Shown: positions 39,362 to 49,449, numbered from the stretch's first letter. The stretch is 64,000 nucleotides of DNA from an uncultured Prevotellaceae bacterium (GCA_902780025.1 CACZDV010000001.1:152338-216337); one strand, 5' to 3'. Translations and numbers: made by a program. The notes: generated by a model not told the origin, from the letters alone.

Positions 39362-41944
39362 ATGATGAGATATCTATTACTGACGGTGTGGGCTGTGATG
39401 TCCAGTCTGACGCTTGAAGCACAAACCTATCCATACCAGAACCCTGACCTTCCAGCCCGGGAACGGGCAGTTGACCTTTGTTCACGTCTGACGTTGGAAG
39501 AGAAGGCCAAGCTGATGCTCGATGAGAGTCCTGCCATACCGCGTTTGGGTATCAAGAAATTCTTTTGGTGGAGTGAGGCGCTGCACGGTGCAGCCAACAT
39601 GGGTAACGTGACGGTCTTTCCCGAGCCGGTAGCTATGGCCTCGTCTTTCAACCCTTCTTTATTATATAAGGTGTTCGATGCTGCCAGTACGGAGTTCCGT
39701 GCGCAGTATAACCAACGTATGCTGAACGGCGGCGAGGATGAGAAGTTCCACAGCCTCTCCGTTTGGACGCCGAATGTGAACATTTTCCGTGATCCACGAT
39801 GGGGCAGGGGACAAGAGACCTACGGTGAAGACCCCTACCTGACCAGCGTGATGGGCGTGCAGGTGGTCCGTGGCCTTCAAGGTCCCGAGGATGCCAAGTA
39901 CCGCAAGCTCTGGGCTTGTGCCAAGCACTATGCCGTCCATAGCGGTCCTGAGTACACCCGCCATTCGGCCAATCTGGCCAACGTGTCGCCCCGCGACTTC
40001 TGGGAAACCTATATGCCGGCCTTTAAAACACTGGTACAGGACGCCAAGGTTCGCGAGGTGATGTGTGCCTATCAGCGCTTGGACGACGATCCCTGCTGTG
40101 GCAGCCAGCGACTGTTGCAACAAATTCTGCGTGACGAGTGGGGTTTCCAGTATCTGGTTGTTAGCGACTGCGGTGCCGTCAGCGACTTTTATGAATCCCA
40201 TAAGTCTTCCTCCGATGCCGTCCACGCTTCCGCCAAGGCTACCATCGCCGGTACTGATGTAGAGTGCGGCTACGGCTATGCCTACCGCAGTATTCCTGAG
40301 GCCGTCCGTCGTGGGCTGATGACTGAAGCCGAGGTTGACAAGCACGTCATCCGCCTGTTGGAAGGCCGTTTCGATTTGGGCGAGATGGATGACCCCTCGC
40401 TTGTGGAATGGTCGAAGATCCCCTATTCAGCCATGAGCAGCAAGGAGCATCGCCAGATAGCACTTGATATGGCTCGTCAGACCATTGTCCTGTTGCAGAA
40501 CAAGGACAACGTGCTGCCGTTGCAGAAGAACAAGGAGCGTATCGCCGTTATCGGCCCTAATGCCGATGATGCACCGCTGATGTGGGGTAATTACAACGGT
40601 ATGCCCAACAGCACCGTTACCATTCTGGACGGAATCAAGGCCAAGCAAAAGAAAATCTACTACCATAAAGGCTGTGACCTTACATATAATAAGGTGATGG
40701 AGTGCCTGTTAAGCACACAATGTAGTGCCGATGGCCGCAAGGGCCTGAAAGGCACGTTCTGGAATAACACCGGCATGGAGGGCAAAGCTGTGACTGTTCA
40801 GCGCTACCTCAATCCTGTGGCAGTGACCACGGCTGGCATGCACAACTTTGCTCCCGGTGTTAACCTGGAAGGTTTCTCTGCCAAGTATGAGACGACTTTT
40901 ACTCCGCAGGAGTCTGGAGAATACGTGGTGAACGTTGAAGGCTGCGGCCATTTCGAACTCTATATCGACGGCGTTCAGAAGTTTAGACACCACATTTGGC
41001 GCACCACTCCTAATCGCGTTCCCATTCAGGCAGAGAAGGGCAAGAGCTACCAGATAGAGGTGCGCTTCGCCCATATTCCTACCTACAATGCCAACCTGAA
41101 GATTAACGTAGCCAAGGAGCTCCCCATAGACTATCAGGCTGTTATCAGTCAGTTGAAGGATATCGACAAGGTCATCTTCGTTGGTGGAATCTCTTCTGCC
41201 CTCGAAGGTGAGGAAATGCCTGTAGAGATTGAAGGCTTCAAAGGAGGCGACCGCACGAACATCGAGTTACCCGCCGTCCAGCGCAATTTCCTCAAAGCTT
41301 TGAAGGAAGCTGGCAAGACCGTTATCTTTGTCAACTGTTCCGGTTCGGCCATCGCCCTGCAGCCTGAGACCGAGACCTGCGACGCCATCGTTCAGGCATG
41401 GTATCCTGGCCAGGAGGGCGGTACGGCTGTTGCCGATGTTCTCTTTGGCGACTATAACCCGGGAGGAAAGCTGCCGGTCACATTCTATAAGTCGAGCGAC
41501 CAATTGCCTGACTATGAGGACTATTCTATGAAGGGCCGTACCTACCGTTACTTCAACGACGCCCTCTATCCCTTCGGCTATGGACTCAGCTACACTACTT
41601 TCTCCCTTCACAATGCACAATGCACAATGCAGAATGGCGGTAGTGGTAAGGTGACAGTTGATGTGACGAACACAGGAAAGCGTGACGGAACGGAGATTGT
41701 TCAGCTCTACATCCGTAACCTTCAGGACAGGGAAGGTCCGCTGAAATCGCTCCGAGGTTTCCAACGCGTCGAAGTCAAAGCCGGTCAGACGAAGACTGTT
41801 ACCTTAGAGTTGACACCGAAGTCATTCGAGTTCTGGGATTCCGAAACGAACACCATGCGCATCAAGCCCGGCGAGTATGAGCTGCTCTACGGCAATAGCT
41901 CGGATGACACCGCTTTAAAGCGAGAAACTATATTAATCCAATAA
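39362..41944 (+). CDS. GH3 family beta-xylosidase/glucosidase with PA14 insertion
   Basis: The 860-residue secreted enzyme has a signal peptide ending at LEAQ (residue 20) and the GH3 barrel (WTPNVNIFRDPRWGRGQETYGED, ACAKHYAVHSGPE), nucleophile Asp269 in VVSDCGAVS, then a PA14 domain (about 450-585, LKGTFWNNTGMEG ... FELYIDGVQKF) inside the alpha/beta sandwich, and a C-terminal fibronectin-like domain. This layout is that of beta-xylosidases such as Prevotella Xyl3A types; beta-glucosidase is also possible. A 7-base repeat (41608-41638) is in frame before the last domain. It starts the operon with SusC and SusD, 34 bases upstream of SusC. Confidence 0.9.
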   Translation: MMRYLLLTVWAVMSSLTLEAQTYPYQNPDLPARERAVDLCSRLTLEEKAKLMLDESPAIPRLGIKKFFWWSEALHGAANMGNVTVFPEPVAMASSFNPSLLYKVFDAASTEFRAQYNQRMLNGGEDEKFHSLSVWTPNVNIFRDPRWGRGQETYGEDPYLTSVMGVQVVRGLQGPEDAKYRKLWACAKHYAVHSGPEYTRHSANLANVSPRDFWETYMPAFKTLVQDAKVREVMCAYQRLDDDPCCGSQRLLQQILRDEWGFQYLVVSDCGAVSDFYESHKSSSDAVHASAKATIAGTDVECGYGYAYRSIPEAVRRGLMTEAEVDKHVIRLLEGRFDLGEMDDPSLVEWSKIPYSAMSSKEHRQIALDMARQTIVLLQNKDNVLPLQKNKERIAVIGPNADDAPLMWGNYNGMPNSTVTILDGIKAKQKKIYYHKGCDLTYNKVMECLLSTQCSADGRKGLKGTFWNNTGMEGKAVTVQRYLNPVAVTTAGMHNFAPGVNLEGFSAKYETTFTPQESGEYVVNVEGCGHFELYIDGVQKFRHHIWRTTPNRVPIQAEKGKSYQIEVRFAHIPTYNANLKINVAKELPIDYQAVISQLKDIDKVIFVGGISSALEGEEMPVEIEGFKGGDRTNIELPAVQRNFLKALKEAGKTVIFVNCSGSAIALQPETETCDAIVQAWYPGQEGGTAVADVLFGDYNPGGKLPVTFYKSSDQLPDYEDYSMKGRTYRYFNDALYPFGYGLSYTTFSLHNAQCTMQNGGSGKVTVDVTNTGKRDGTEIVQLYIRNLQDREGPLKSLRGFQRVEVKAGQTKTVTLELTPKSFEFWDSETNTMRIKPGEYELLYGNSSDDTALKRETILIQ
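41608..41638. repeat. In-frame 7-base repeat (ACAATGC) in GH3
   Basis: Units ACAATGC, ACAATGC, ACAATGC, AGAATGG encode a LHNAQCTMQNGG-type stretch in the linker before the C-terminal fibronectin-like domain. Confidence 0.9.
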
Positions 41945-41978
41945 ATAACCAATTATTAATTCTAACTTTAAAAAAACT

Positions 41979-44900
41979 ATGAATGAAAGCATGAGAAACT
42001 TTGATTTCTTGAAGCGAACGTTGGGAATGGTATTTCTGTTCCTGATGCTTTCGGTCCAGGGAGCTTGGGCTCAGTGGACAGTCAAGGGTACCGTGAACGA
42101 TGAAGCTGGTGAACCAGTTATCGGTGCCTCGGTGAAGGTGGTTGGCAGTAATGCCGGCGCAGCAACCGATCTGAACGGTAAGTTCAGCGTCAACGCTACG
42201 CAGAATGGCCAGTTGGAAATCTCCTACGTGGGCTACGAGACCCAGCGCGTGAAGATCAACGGTCGTCAGAACATCACCGTAGTGATGAAGGAAGATGCCC
42301 AGACGCTCTCTGACGTCGTGGTCATCGGTTATGGTACGATGAAGAAGAGCGACATCTCCGGATCAGTTTCCACTATCAACAAGGAGCAGATGGAGCGTAA
42401 GGTTCCTGTAAACATTGCCCAGGCTTTACAGGGTGCTGCTGCTGGTGTGATGGTAACCAATCAGGACGGTGCTCCTGGTACGCAGTCGGCTATCCGCATC
42501 CGTGGTATTGGTACTATCAACGGTGACGCTCAGCCTCTCTATGTTGTTGATGGTGTACAGGTTGGCACAAATGCTGACTTCGTGAATCCTGCCGACATTG
42601 AGAATATCGAGATTTTGAAGGACGCCTCGGCAACTGCCATCTACGGTTCTGCAGGTGCCAACGGTGTTATCATGATTACTACCAAGCACGGTCAAAAGGG
42701 TAAGATGAACGTCAATATTACTGGTGACTGGGGTCTTCAGACGCTTCCCTATACGCTTGAGACTCTTTCAGGCGATGCTTATGCCCGTTCTATCCGTGAG
42801 TCAAAGGCTAACGACGGCCAGACGCTGAACAACCAGATTTGGTCAGAAGTCTATGACGGCAAGCGTAACTATATTGACTGGCAAGATCAGATGTATCGAA
42901 CAGGTATCCGTCAGCAGTATGGCATTTCTGCAAGCGGTGGTACCGATAAGACTCAGTACAACTTCTCTATCGGTTACCTCAACAACAAGGGTATCATCGT
43001 CAATACCAAATACGATCGTCTGACAGGACGTGCAGGCGTAAAGTCTAAGGTCAACGATTACATCGAGTTTGGTGGTGACATTAATTATATGTACTCTAAG
43101 GTGTTGGGTAACAACATAGGTCTTGGTAACAACCAGAACCTTTCTTCTCAGCGTGATATCGCCCAGATGGCACCGTCACTCGACTATATTGACGATGTTA
43201 CAGGTGAGCATATAAAGGTGAACGTTGTCAATCCCGACGGCACATACGGTGCAAGTAAGGCTCCGACACCTGATGGCTGGGAAGGTATGTCCGCTGGTGC
43301 CCAGAACCCCTATGCCACCCAGAAGGAAATCGGCCGTGAGACACGTAATTCACGCGTTTCTATCAACCCTTACATCGACATTAAGCTGCTCAATCTTGCT
43401 GAGCACACGCTGAACCTCCATTCCATCGCTTCCTGGACGCAGACCAATTCCGACAACGACGAGTTCTCCGGAAAGTACGAGCGCTATAATATGATTGGCG
43501 GTAAGATGATGCAGGTTAACTATGAAGGTCGTGATAAGGAGTACTACAGCTTCAATCTTTTCCAGAGTAAAGGCCTTTCAAAGAGTATTGAAACTTACCT
43601 GACCTACAACTGGACGACAGATTTCAACTCTCTGACCTTGATGGCAGGTAACTCCGTCAGCGATTACGAAGGTGCTTGGGTAAGTGCAGGTTCGCACACC
43701 TTCCTTTCACCTGATAACCGTCTGGTTTCACTTGCTGATGATAAGACTTCTATCACAGGTAATGGTGGTTTCAATGCTAAGGTTCGTACCATTTCTTACT
43801 ATGGACGTTTAGTATATAACCTCTTCGACCGCTATATCCTGACAGGTACTTTACGTCGTGACGGTTCTTCAAACTTCTCTTCCAGCAACCGTTGGGGTAC
43901 CTTCCCCTCTGCAGCTATTGCATGGCGTGTGAAGGAAGAATCATTCCTGAAGGATGTTGAAGCCATCAGCAACGCTAAGGTTCGTATCGGTTGGGGTCAG
44001 ACAGGTAATGCCGGTGGTATTGCTGGCCGTTCTACCTATGCACTGTCAACTGCCGACACCAACTACCAATTCTATAAGATAGGTGAAGGCGGTGGTTCTA
44101 CTGCTACATTCAACCGTGAAACAGGTTTCTATGCTCCTCTGGTTGACCTCAGTCTGAAATGGGAGACCAACGAGCAGTTGAACTTCGGTCTTGATCTCGG
44201 TTTCCTGAATGGTGACTTGAATATCACTTTGGATTACTTCGTCCGTAAGACTAAGGACCTTCTGATTGAACGTCAGATTCGTAAGTCGTCTGGTTACTCT
44301 TCTATCTACACCAATTTCGGTCAGATTAATAACTATGGTCTTGAGTTCTCTGTCAACTACAACAAGCAACTCAATAAGGATTGGGGCATCAATGTTGCAT
44401 TCAACGGTTCTACGCTGAAGAATGAAATCAAGAAGATGGGTGTTGACTACACTGCAACCTGTGGAGGTGGAAACAGCACTTATTCTGCTGACGATATAGA
44501 CGGTTCAAATTTGGGTGCCGTCAACGGTGCTGGCTTCCAGTGGGATAATCACTCCATCTGCCGTGAGGGTGAGGCCGTCGGTTCTTACTATGGTTATAAA
44601 GTTGCCGGTATCATCAACTCTGATGAAGATTTGGCAAAGGCAAAGGCACAGGGTCAGAATGCACAGAAGGGTGACTTCCTTTTCGTCGATACAGATGGAA
44701 ACGGAACGCTGGATGACGCTGACCGTGTGATTATCGGTAATGGTTTGCCTTCTTTCAACTTTGGTTTGAATGTCAGCGCTTCTTATAAGAATTGGGACTT
44801 CAGTCTTTATACTTACGGAGTTCTGGGTATGGACATCCTTTCATACTCCAAGATGCGTATGAGCATCATGAACCCCTCTGACGACTCTTGGACGCCTGCC

Positions 44901-45263
44901 CTTCTGAAGGACAGCTACAACGATATGTGGAGTCCTGAGCGTACTGGTGCTTCACTGCCTCGTCTGACCCGTCTTGACAACAACAAGAATAGCCGCGTCA
45001 GCGATGCCTGGGTTGAGAATGGCAACTTCCTGAAGATTAGCAATATCCAGGTTGGTTACAATATCCCGAAGCCTCTGCTTAGCACCATTGGTCTTTCTGC
45101 AGCTCGTGTTTACCTGGCAGTTCAGAACCTTGCCACGATTTCTCCGTACACCAAGTATGGTGATCCTGAGATTGGTCAGGGCAACGTGATCTATACCGGT
45201 CTCGATACTGGTCGTTATGCTACTCCTCGCACATTCCAGTGTGGTGTTAATGTTACCTTCTAA
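41979..45263 (+). CDS. susC: SusC/RagA family TonB-linked outer membrane transporter
   Basis: The 1094-residue protein has a signal peptide (about 1-33, ending at GAWA), a carboxypeptidase regulatory-like domain (about 35-110, VKGTVNDEAGEPVIGASV), the plug (about 115-245, ALQGAAAGVMV, IRIRGIGTI, ENIEILKDASATAIYGS) and a long beta-barrel, ending in an aromatic residue (NVTF). It imports oligosaccharides with energy from TonB and forms a pair with the SusD lipoprotein 23 bases downstream. The GH3 gene upstream and the divergent GH43/GH9 genes indicate a polysaccharide utilisation locus. The target glycan is not shown by the protein itself. Confidence 0.97.
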   Translation: MNESMRNFDFLKRTLGMVFLFLMLSVQGAWAQWTVKGTVNDEAGEPVIGASVKVVGSNAGAATDLNGKFSVNATQNGQLEISYVGYETQRVKINGRQNITVVMKEDAQTLSDVVVIGYGTMKKSDISGSVSTINKEQMERKVPVNIAQALQGAAAGVMVTNQDGAPGTQSAIRIRGIGTINGDAQPLYVVDGVQVGTNADFVNPADIENIEILKDASATAIYGSAGANGVIMITTKHGQKGKMNVNITGDWGLQTLPYTLETLSGDAYARSIRESKANDGQTLNNQIWSEVYDGKRNYIDWQDQMYRTGIRQQYGISASGGTDKTQYNFSIGYLNNKGIIVNTKYDRLTGRAGVKSKVNDYIEFGGDINYMYSKVLGNNIGLGNNQNLSSQRDIAQMAPSLDYIDDVTGEHIKVNVVNPDGTYGASKAPTPDGWEGMSAGAQNPYATQKEIGRETRNSRVSINPYIDIKLLNLAEHTLNLHSIASWTQTNSDNDEFSGKYERYNMIGGKMMQVNYEGRDKEYYSFNLFQSKGLSKSIETYLTYNWTTDFNSLTLMAGNSVSDYEGAWVSAGSHTFLSPDNRLVSLADDKTSITGNGGFNAKVRTISYYGRLVYNLFDRYILTGTLRRDGSSNFSSSNRWGTFPSAAIAWRVKEESFLKDVEAISNAKVRIGWGQTGNAGGIAGRSTYALSTADTNYQFYKIGEGGGSTATFNRETGFYAPLVDLSLKWETNEQLNFGLDLGFLNGDLNITLDYFVRKTKDLLIERQIRKSSGYSSIYTNFGQINNYGLEFSVNYNKQLNKDWGINVAFNGSTLKNEIKKMGVDYTATCGGGNSTYSADDIDGSNLGAVNGAGFQWDNHSICREGEAVGSYYGYKVAGIINSDEDLAKAKAQGQNAQKGDFLFVDTDGNGTLDDADRVIIGNGLPSFNFGLNVSASYKNWDFSLYTYGVLGMDILSYSKMRMSIMNPSDDSWTPALLKDSYNDMWSPERTGASLPRLTRLDNNKNSRVSDAWVENGNFLKISNIQVGYNIPKPLLSTIGLSAARVYLAVQNLATISPYTKYGDPEIGQGNVIYTGLDTGRYATPRTFQCGVNVTF

Positions 45264-45286
45264 TTACTTTAAAAAGAAAATACATC

Positions 45287-47233
45287 ATGAAAAAATTAAT
45301 TAAATATTTTGCATTGGCAGGTTTAGGATGCGTTGCTTTGTCTTCCTGTAACAACGATGACTTCCTTGACGTACCACAATATGACATTCTGGACATTGCG
45401 TCACAGTTTGCTGGTGATGAGTATGCCTTCCGAGGCTTGAATGGTATCTATGCTTACAACAATGTCAGTAAGCAGGATAACAGCTGGGGTTACAAGCCTA
45501 ACCTGTTTACAGGTAGTCACCCGACCATGGATACCCAGTGTACGGGTTGGGACGTGAAATTCCTTAATCAGACCTGGGATGCCAATGTTGGTGAACTCGG
45601 TGAAGGCTGGGCTCATGCCTATGCCGCTATCTGCCGTTCCAACCTCTACTTGGCTGGTTTGGAAGATGCCACAGATATTAGCGATAAAGCCAAGTCGGTA
45701 TGCGAAGGCGAGGCTCGTGCACTCCGCGGTTATTTCTATACTTGGTTGGCTACCACCTTCGGTCGTGTACCCATGCTTAAAACTGGTGAGGACTTCAACA
45801 ACACGCCCAATAAGGCTGCTGCTGATACCTATGAAGAGATGTGGGACTTCATCATTGAAGACTTCACTAAGGCTGCAGAACTCCTTGATTGGACGCCCTA
45901 TAACAGTCAGTATGGCCGTTGCACCAAGGGTATGGCAAAAGCATACCTTGCCGATGCCTATATGTGGAAAGCTTTCCGTTGTCCCAACGTGGCTGACGAT
46001 TGCTACAAAAAGGCAAAAGCTGAGCTGAAGAGCATTATCGATAGCGGTACCTATAAACTCGTTACCAACTATGCTACCAACTGGGATCCCGCCGGTTTCT
46101 GGAACGAGGAGTGTATTTGGGCTATGTGCTCAGACGAAGGTCAGCAGTGGAGCAGCTGGGGTGGTGACCGTACCATCACCTTCTGTAATCCTAACATGTT
46201 CAAGTGGTTTACCGCTTGTCCTGAGAACGGTGGCTGGGGATCCCAGTACCTCTCTTGGGAATGGTATGCCTGCTATGAGCCGGGTGATACCCGCCGTGAT
46301 GCTTCTTGTGTAACGGGTGCAGTACCTGTTGACCAGATGCAGAAGTATGGTATTGAACCTTCGAAAGTTGTCTGGGGATACCATCCTTACCTGAAGGATT
46401 CTATCGGAACTAAGTATGACAATGCTGCAGATGCTAATTATGGTAAAGTGGTACACCCATTCAAAAATGCTGAGGGTGTAGAATCGGGTACCAAGACGAT
46501 GCAGTTCCATTTCACCAACGGTGAGTTTGCTCCTGCTATCTGGACTACTAAGATATGGCGTAATGCTTATGCCAACGGTAACTCTTGGGGTACTCAGATG
46601 TGGTCGCCGACTATTATTTATGGCAAGCGCTATGCAAATGTTCTGCTCGACTATGCAGAGTGCTGCTTCCGTACGGGTGAAACGGAAACAGGTTGGGCAC
46701 AACTTGATATTCTCCGTAACCGTGCTTGGGGTAACTTGACTATTGGCCAGGACTACAGCAAGTATTTCGGTCACTTCAATGAAGTATATAATGCTTATCC
46801 CTGGCAGGGTAATGATAAAAATCCACATCCAGAATTGAAACCCGCCAATATGACTAAGTATCCTGTTGGCGTATTAACAGAGCCTGTTGCCGTTCCTTCT
46901 GCAAAGGAATACTACACAGCGCTTCAGGCAAAGCCTAACCGTGTAGGTTACACCCACAAATCTGAGGCTTGGAAGGTTGCAGTCAACGAGGAACGCCGTA
47001 AGGAGTTCAACTCTGAGTGGTGCCTCTGCCCGGATATGATCAAGTCTGGTTACATAGCTGATCACATCGACTATAACTATCCGAAGGACAACGGTGGTGA
47101 TGATTACGCCAACTATCCTTGGTCAAAGCGTGAATTCGACTTCGACATCAACAAGATGGATATGCCTATCCCGGCTGATGAGATTCTGAAGAATACTCTC
47201 CTCAAACAGAATCCGGGTTATGCAGGTGAGTAA
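45287..47233 (+). CDS. susD: SusD/RagB family glycan-binding lipoprotein
   Basis: The 648-residue lipoprotein has lipobox ALSSC (Cys21) and then the NNDDFLD start common to SusD proteins. The helical TPR scaffold (RALRGYFYTWLATTFGRVPML, YADAYMWKAFR-like helices) and the C-terminal ERRKEFNSEW block are family signatures. It binds glycan on the cell surface over the SusC barrel. A strong terminator follows 27 bases after the stop. Confidence 0.96.
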   Translation: MKKLIKYFALAGLGCVALSSCNNDDFLDVPQYDILDIASQFAGDEYAFRGLNGIYAYNNVSKQDNSWGYKPNLFTGSHPTMDTQCTGWDVKFLNQTWDANVGELGEGWAHAYAAICRSNLYLAGLEDATDISDKAKSVCEGEARALRGYFYTWLATTFGRVPMLKTGEDFNNTPNKAAADTYEEMWDFIIEDFTKAAELLDWTPYNSQYGRCTKGMAKAYLADAYMWKAFRCPNVADDCYKKAKAELKSIIDSGTYKLVTNYATNWDPAGFWNEECIWAMCSDEGQQWSSWGGDRTITFCNPNMFKWFTACPENGGWGSQYLSWEWYACYEPGDTRRDASCVTGAVPVDQMQKYGIEPSKVVWGYHPYLKDSIGTKYDNAADANYGKVVHPFKNAEGVESGTKTMQFHFTNGEFAPAIWTTKIWRNAYANGNSWGTQMWSPTIIYGKRYANVLLDYAECCFRTGETETGWAQLDILRNRAWGNLTIGQDYSKYFGHFNEVYNAYPWQGNDKNPHPELKPANMTKYPVGVLTEPVAVPSAKEYYTALQAKPNRVGYTHKSEAWKVAVNEERRKEFNSEWCLCPDMIKSGYIADHIDYNYPKDNGGDDYANYPWSKREFDFDINKMDMPIPADEILKNTLLKQNPGYAGE

Positions 47234-47260
47234 GAATAATACTCAGACAAATACTTTTCC

Positions 47261-47300
47261 AAAAGATGCTGCGTCATTATTGACGCGGCATCTTTTTTTT
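47261..47300 (+). terminator. Terminator of the SusC-SusD operon
   Basis: A 16 bp stem (47261-47276 with 47281-47296, one G-T pair) with a TTAT loop and a run of eight T. Confidence 0.95.
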
Positions 47301-47307
47301 GCTATTA

Positions 47308-47339
47308 TTTGGCTGTCTCATGAAAAAATAGTAATTTTG
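47308..47339 (+). promoter_or_regulatory. Promoter of the second DUF6057-like/CxxCH cassette
   Basis: TTTG at 47308-47311, a 20-base spacer and TAATTTTG at 47332-47339. The first in-frame ATG (47344) is only 4 bases after the -7 box, so the mRNA is either leaderless or starts translation at the ATG at 47377. Confidence 0.85.
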
Positions 47340-47343
47340 TCGC

Positions 47344-47970
47344 ATGATTCCGACATATCTGAATAAAGTTCTTCCGATGCTTTGGACGTTTGTCTGCTGT
47401 CTTTTGCTTCTTGGCTGTTACTCACCCTCCAGTCCTCTCGACGGTACCGACGAGGAACGTGCTTACGACGCGTTGCAGTTGAAGGGTAAGTGGAAGCAGA
47501 TAGTGGAGAGGAATGCAGAACACCCCACGCGCTCGCTGGCCTGCCACAAAGTGGTGCGTCTGGCGCAGTACCGTCTGGGCCAGGCAGGTACTGATGCCGT
47601 CCTGGAGTGCCTGGCCGACTCCCATGATGTGTTGTCCAGTGAGCTGGCAGCCATGATGATGAGCGACGTCTATATCCAGTTAGGTATGGTGATGATGGCT
47701 CAGCGTGCCGCCTTCGAGGCCATGGTGAAGCATGCCGACGTGGCCGGCTGTGAACGTCCCCTGCGGCGGCTCACCGAGACTGCACTCATTACCGGACAGT
47801 ACGAGGTGGCGTTGAAATATATCGCTATCGTCGAGCAGCACTTCTCCAGTGACGACTGGGTGCAGACGATGAGGTCGATGGCCCGCCATCCCGAACAGAT
47901 TGACCGGCATGCAACCTTTAGTAAACTCCGTGAGAACTATGAGAAGACGCAAGACCAGTTCTTTTTGTAG
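47344..47970 (+). CDS. Lipoprotein similar to soluble half of DUF6057-like protein
   Basis: The 208-residue protein has a short hydrophobic segment ending in a lipobox (LLLGC) and then helical repeat-like sequence. The stretch with W..IVERN...PTRSLACHKV.RLAQYRLGQAG and the following helices resemble the C-terminal half of the 599-residue membrane protein at 1182, so it looks like that family without the multi-span membrane part. The start is ambiguous: 47344 would be leaderless and has a Lys for the signal peptide, 47377 has a normal leader but no basic N-terminus. It overlaps the next gene by 32 bases and is placed as in the first cassette. Confidence 0.7.
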   Translation: MIPTYLNKVLPMLWTFVCCLLLLGCYSPSSPLDGTDEERAYDALQLKGKWKQIVERNAEHPTRSLACHKVVRLAQYRLGQAGTDAVLECLADSHDVLSSELAAMMMSDVYIQLGMVMMAQRAAFEAMVKHADVAGCERPLRRLTETALITGQYEVALKYIAIVEQHFSSDDWVQTMRSMARHPEQIDRHATFSKLRENYEKTQDQFFL

Positions 47971-49432
47971 CCTGTGGCTGTTGACCGTTGCTTGTCTGCT
48001 GTTCACTGCGGGCTGTTCTTCGGATGTGCCCAAGGATGTAGCAGTGACGGACGAATGGCCCCAGATTTATCCTGACTATATCGGTGTGACCGTCCCCGCC
48101 GACATTGCACCGCTCAATTTCGCCATGCTCAGCGACAGTGTTGCCGCCATAGATGTTGAGGTGAAGGGTGGCCGTGGCGGTTCGCTGCACGCCAATGGCG
48201 AGTATGCTGATTTCAATATCGACGATTGGCATCACCTCCTGGCTGCCAATCGTGGCGACTCGCTTACGGTGACGGTATGTGCGCGGCAGGACGGGCGATG
48301 GACACGCTACCGCGACTTCACGGTCTACGTCAGTCCCGACTCCATCGGTGCCTGGGGTATCACCTACCGGCGCATAGCCCCCGGTTACCAGATATTCGGA
48401 CCGATGGGTATTTACCAGCGTTGTCTGGCTACTTTTGAGGAGACCGCGCTCATAGAGAACCAGGAACTGCCGACGACCTGCGTGAACTGTCATACCGCCA
48501 ACCGCACCAATCCTGACCAGTATGTGTTCCATGCCCGTGTCGACCACGGCGGCACTGTCATTAGCCGCAAGGGCAGCATGGAGGTACTTCAGGCTAAGAA
48601 CGACTCGTTAGGTGGCGCGATGGTCTATCCCTATTGGCATCCCGATGGTCGTTATGTGGCTTTCTCTACGAACAAGACATCACAGATGTTTCATCTGTCA
48701 GGACCGAAGCGTATTGAGGTCTATGACTCGTCGTCCGACGTTTTTGTCTACGACACAGAGACGCACACCATCCTTATGGACACCCTCATTATGAAGAAAT
48801 ACTGTGCGGAGAATACTCCCGCCTTCTCGCCCGATGGTCGCTGGCTCTATTTTACCACCGCCCGCCGCCAGATCTATCCCACCGACTACGACAAGGAACG
48901 CTATAGCCTGTGTCGCGTCAGTTTTGATGCTGCGACGGGTAGAATAGGGGAGCAGGTAGACACACTCATCAGCGCTGACCGTATCGGCAAGAGCATTACC
49001 TGGCCCCGTCCCAGCTATGACGGTAAATATATCATGTATACGCAGGTTGACTACGGCTATTTCTCCATCTGGCATCCCGAGGCCGATCTCTGGCTGCTCG
49101 ACCTGGAGACTGGTGAGCGACGTTCCCTTGACGAGGTGAATACCTCGCGGTCCGAGAGCTTCCACAACTGGACTGCCGATAGTCGCTGGTTCCTCTTTAC
49201 CAGTCGTCGTGAGGATGGGCTCTACACCCGCATCTACTTCTCGTCGATTGACGAGCAAGGTCATGCCACCAAGCCTTTCTTGTTGCCCCAGCAGCATCCC
49301 AAGCACTACTACCGCCAGTTGCTCCATTCCTACAACACCCCTGACTTCACATTGAAGCCGGTCAAGACGGAGTCTGCTACTGTAATTGATCTGTTGGAAC
49401 GGTCAGACAGAACGGAAACCTATGTAAAATAG
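47939..49432 (+). CDS. CxxCH/PD40 lipoprotein (paralogue of 3005-4492)
   Basis: ATG at 47939 gives a good lipoprotein signal peptide (MRRRKTSSF ... LLFTAGC). The 497-residue protein has CVNCH at residues 181-185 and PD40 blades (YPYWHPDGRYVAFS, TPAFSPDGRWLYFTT, WPRPSYDGKYIMYTQ, SFHNWTADSRWFLFTSRR). It matches the first paralogue along its length (YPDYIGVTVPADIAPLNF against YPDYKEVTIPVNIAPLTF). The start lies inside the preceding gene, so the two are translationally coupled. Probably an envelope haem- or redox-type protein of unknown role. Confidence 0.87.
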   Translation: MRRRKTSSFCSLWLLTVACLLFTAGCSSDVPKDVAVTDEWPQIYPDYIGVTVPADIAPLNFAMLSDSVAAIDVEVKGGRGGSLHANGEYADFNIDDWHHLLAANRGDSLTVTVCARQDGRWTRYRDFTVYVSPDSIGAWGITYRRIAPGYQIFGPMGIYQRCLATFEETALIENQELPTTCVNCHTANRTNPDQYVFHARVDHGGTVISRKGSMEVLQAKNDSLGGAMVYPYWHPDGRYVAFSTNKTSQMFHLSGPKRIEVYDSSSDVFVYDTETHTILMDTLIMKKYCAENTPAFSPDGRWLYFTTARRQIYPTDYDKERYSLCRVSFDAATGRIGEQVDTLISADRIGKSITWPRPSYDGKYIMYTQVDYGYFSIWHPEADLWLLDLETGERRSLDEVNTSRSESFHNWTADSRWFLFTSRREDGLYTRIYFSSIDEQGHATKPFLLPQQHPKHYYRQLLHSYNTPDFTLKPVKTESATVIDLLERSDRTETYVK

Positions 49433-49449
49433 TTCTTTTTTGGCGATTA

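Noticed and set aside
41979-47233. SusC/SusD as a nutrient-independent RagA/RagB antigen system
   Set aside because: Direct linkage to GH3 upstream and divergent GH43/GH9 genes favours glycan uptake.
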